From NCBI RefSeq assembly GCF_011057975.1, contig NZ_CP049109.1, positions 2,573,001 to 2,637,000 on the forward strand: a stretch of DNA of 64,000 nt. The letters run 5' to 3'. The position numbers were made by a program, and so were the translations under genes. Origin of the DNA: Sphingosinithalassobacter tenebrarum (GTDB lineage: Bacteria > Pseudomonadota > Alphaproteobacteria > Sphingomonadales > Sphingomonadaceae). Of this stretch, positions 63,076 to 64,000 are shown one piece after another; position 1 is the stretch's first letter, and the number at the start of each line of letters is the position of its first letter. The notes under the pieces are model-generated. The model worked only from the letters and a program-made list of their open reading frames with translations, was not told where the DNA came from and did not search any database.

Positions 63076-63786
63076 ATGACCGACAAGCCTCTTTCGAACC
63101 AGGTGGCGCTCGTCACCGGTGCCAGCCGCGGTATCGGCGCGGCGACCGCCAAGGCGCTGGGTGCGCAGGGCGCGCATGTGATCCTCACCGCGCGAACCGC
63201 CGATGCGCTGGAAGAAGTCGAAGAGGCGATCCACGAGGCGGGCGGCAGCGCCACGATCGCACCGATGGACCTGGCGGAGAATGAAAGCGTCGCGCGGCTG
63301 GCCGCGGCGATCGGGGAACGCTGGCCGGCGATCGACACGTTGGTGCTCAACGCCGCCGCGCTTGGCACGCTTGGCCCGGTGACGGCGATGGATTTCGCCG
63401 AACTGGCCAAGGTGCTGACGCTCAACGTTAGCGCGCAGGCGGCGATGCTGCAGGCATTCGATCCGCTGCTGCGCAAGGCGGCAGCGGGCAAGGTGATCGG
63501 CGTGACTTCGAGCGTCGGGCGCAATCCGCGCGCCTATTGGGGCATGTACGGCGCCAGCAAGGCCGCGTTCGACAATCTGCTGCTCAGCTATGGCGAGGAG
63601 GTGCGCAACCTGACCAAGGTCCGCGTCGCGATCCTCGATCCCGGCGCCACCAGGACGAAAATGCGCGCGCGCGCGTTTCCGGGCGAGGATCCGGCGACGC
63701 TCAAGGGGCCGGAAGTGGTTGCCGACACGATCGCGAGGCTGGCGGTTGCCGGTTTCGAGGCCGGGCATTTCGAGCGCGTGGGCTGA
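63076..63786 (+). CDS. Short-chain dehydrogenase/reductase
   Basis: The 236-residue SDR has the cofactor motif VALVTGASRGIGAATAKALG, the NNAG-like segment LNAAALGTLGPV, and the catalytic Ser plus YxxxK motif in GVTSSVGRNPRAYW with MYGASKAAFDNL (Tyr-Gly-Ala-Ser-Lys). Substrate unknown. The ATG at 63076 follows the purF stop by 19 bases on the same strand, with GGAGCAAGA as ribosome binding site, so it may be cotranscribed with purF. The frame upstream of the ATG is inside purF. Confidence 0.87.
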   Translation: MTDKPLSNQVALVTGASRGIGAATAKALGAQGAHVILTARTADALEEVEEAIHEAGGSATIAPMDLAENESVARLAAAIGERWPAIDTLVLNAAALGTLGPVTAMDFAELAKVLTLNVSAQAAMLQAFDPLLRKAAAGKVIGVTSSVGRNPRAYWGMYGASKAAFDNLLLSYGEEVRNLTKVRVAILDPGATRTKMRARAFPGEDPATLKGPEVVADTIARLAVAGFEAGHFERVG

Positions 63787-63808
63787 ACGCTCTGCGTATC
63801 GGATAGCC

Positions 63809-63946
63809 GTCGCCCCTGCGCAGGCAGGGACCCATGTCTGTAGCGCCCTGCCCAGACGCAGACACACAACACACAGACCGCCCGACATGTGTCAGGCGAT
63901 CCACGAACTATCGACAGCCATAGGCTCCTGCCTGCGCAGGAGCGAC
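63809..63946. repeat. 138-base element bounded by an inverted repeat
   Basis: GTCGCCCCTGCGCAGGCAGG (63809-63828) and CCTGCCTGCGCAGGAGCGAC (63927-63946) are inverted copies with one mismatch. The interior is unremarkable and has no reading frame of note. It lies immediately downstream of the SDR gene. Confidence 0.6.
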
Positions 63947-63976
63947 GGGCTATTTTCCGTTTCCATCCCCACAACC

Positions 63977-64000
63977 CCCGTTTGCCCTGAGCTTGTCGAA
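63977..64000. repeat. Dispersed palindromic element, copy D (cut by the right edge)
   Basis: CCCGTTTGCCCTGAGCTTGT and the following CGAA match the left arm of copies B and C at nearly every position. The right arm lies outside the window. Confidence 0.65.

Overview
The window is about 64 kb of GC-rich chromosome from an alphaproteobacterium, most likely a member of the Sphingomonadales. The evidence is the lptD-surA-pdxA-rsmA order, the chvI-chvG-hprK-rapZ-EIIA(Man)-HPr block, many Tat or lipoprotein exports of sphingomonad type (DUF885, HTH-DUF4019, CPPG-motif proteins), and several copies of an intergenic palindrome with the core GAGCTTGTCGAAG, which I associate with sphingomonad genomes. 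Genes are tightly packed and many start codons overlap the preceding stop. No rRNA, tRNA, CRISPR array, insertion sequence or prophage was recognised. Only two genes look compositionally foreign (a lipoprotein at 16.4 kb and a nuclease at 43 kb).

Layout. 0-7 kb: ndk (cut by the window edge) and holC on the minus strand face the envelope/housekeeping run lptD-surA-pdxA-rsmA. 7-14 kb: TPR protein, rsmB, a PhoX-like lipoprotein, guaB, a DUF2809 protein and a CitE-like lyase, all minus, then the qmcA/NfeD membrane pair on plus. 14-19.7 kb: an accessory stretch with a DUF885 hydrolase whose leader lies next to an intergenic palindrome, the low-GC lipoprotein, a PPOX flavoprotein, a membrane-tethered HTH-DUF4019 protein and small hypotheticals. 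19.7-26 kb: carbon and envelope signalling, with pckA divergent from chvI-chvG-hprK-rapZ-EIIA-HPr. This is the incomplete, non-transporting PTS typical of alphaproteobacteria; Enzyme I is not in the window. 26-36.4 kb: RNA methyltransferase, META lipoprotein, TPR protein, rmuC, a methyltransferase under a probable Fur box, a 17-cysteine copper-binding protein, a YetF-like protein, def, recR with two coupled small genes, and fmt-truA.

36-49 kb: a 59-residue membrane-anchored protein, a two-lobed retropepsin-PDZ protein, a GGDEF-EAL protein translationally coupled to a secreted barrel-like protein, a UvrD-type helicase, the orphan HsdR-N-like nuclease, a GH27 enzyme, a MipA/OmpV barrel, and a run of small exported proteins (including one with three 59-60-residue repeats). 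49-64 kb: GNAT, a second DUF885 protein, MFS exporter, cysK, SleB-type hydrolase, a YdbT/YdbS-like bPH2 pair, MerR-regulated acyl-CoA dehydrogenase, hisI, purF and an SDR enzyme, ending in another copy of the palindrome.

Most of the window is ordinary core genome. I did not find an unmistakable new multi-gene system. The best candidates for a second look are the orphan nuclease, the low-GC lipoprotein, the three-repeat protein, the coupled recR operon, the GGDEF-EAL/barrel pair, the Fur-box methyltransferase, and the repeat families. Coordinates come from manual reading. Family names rest on recognised motifs, not on database searches.
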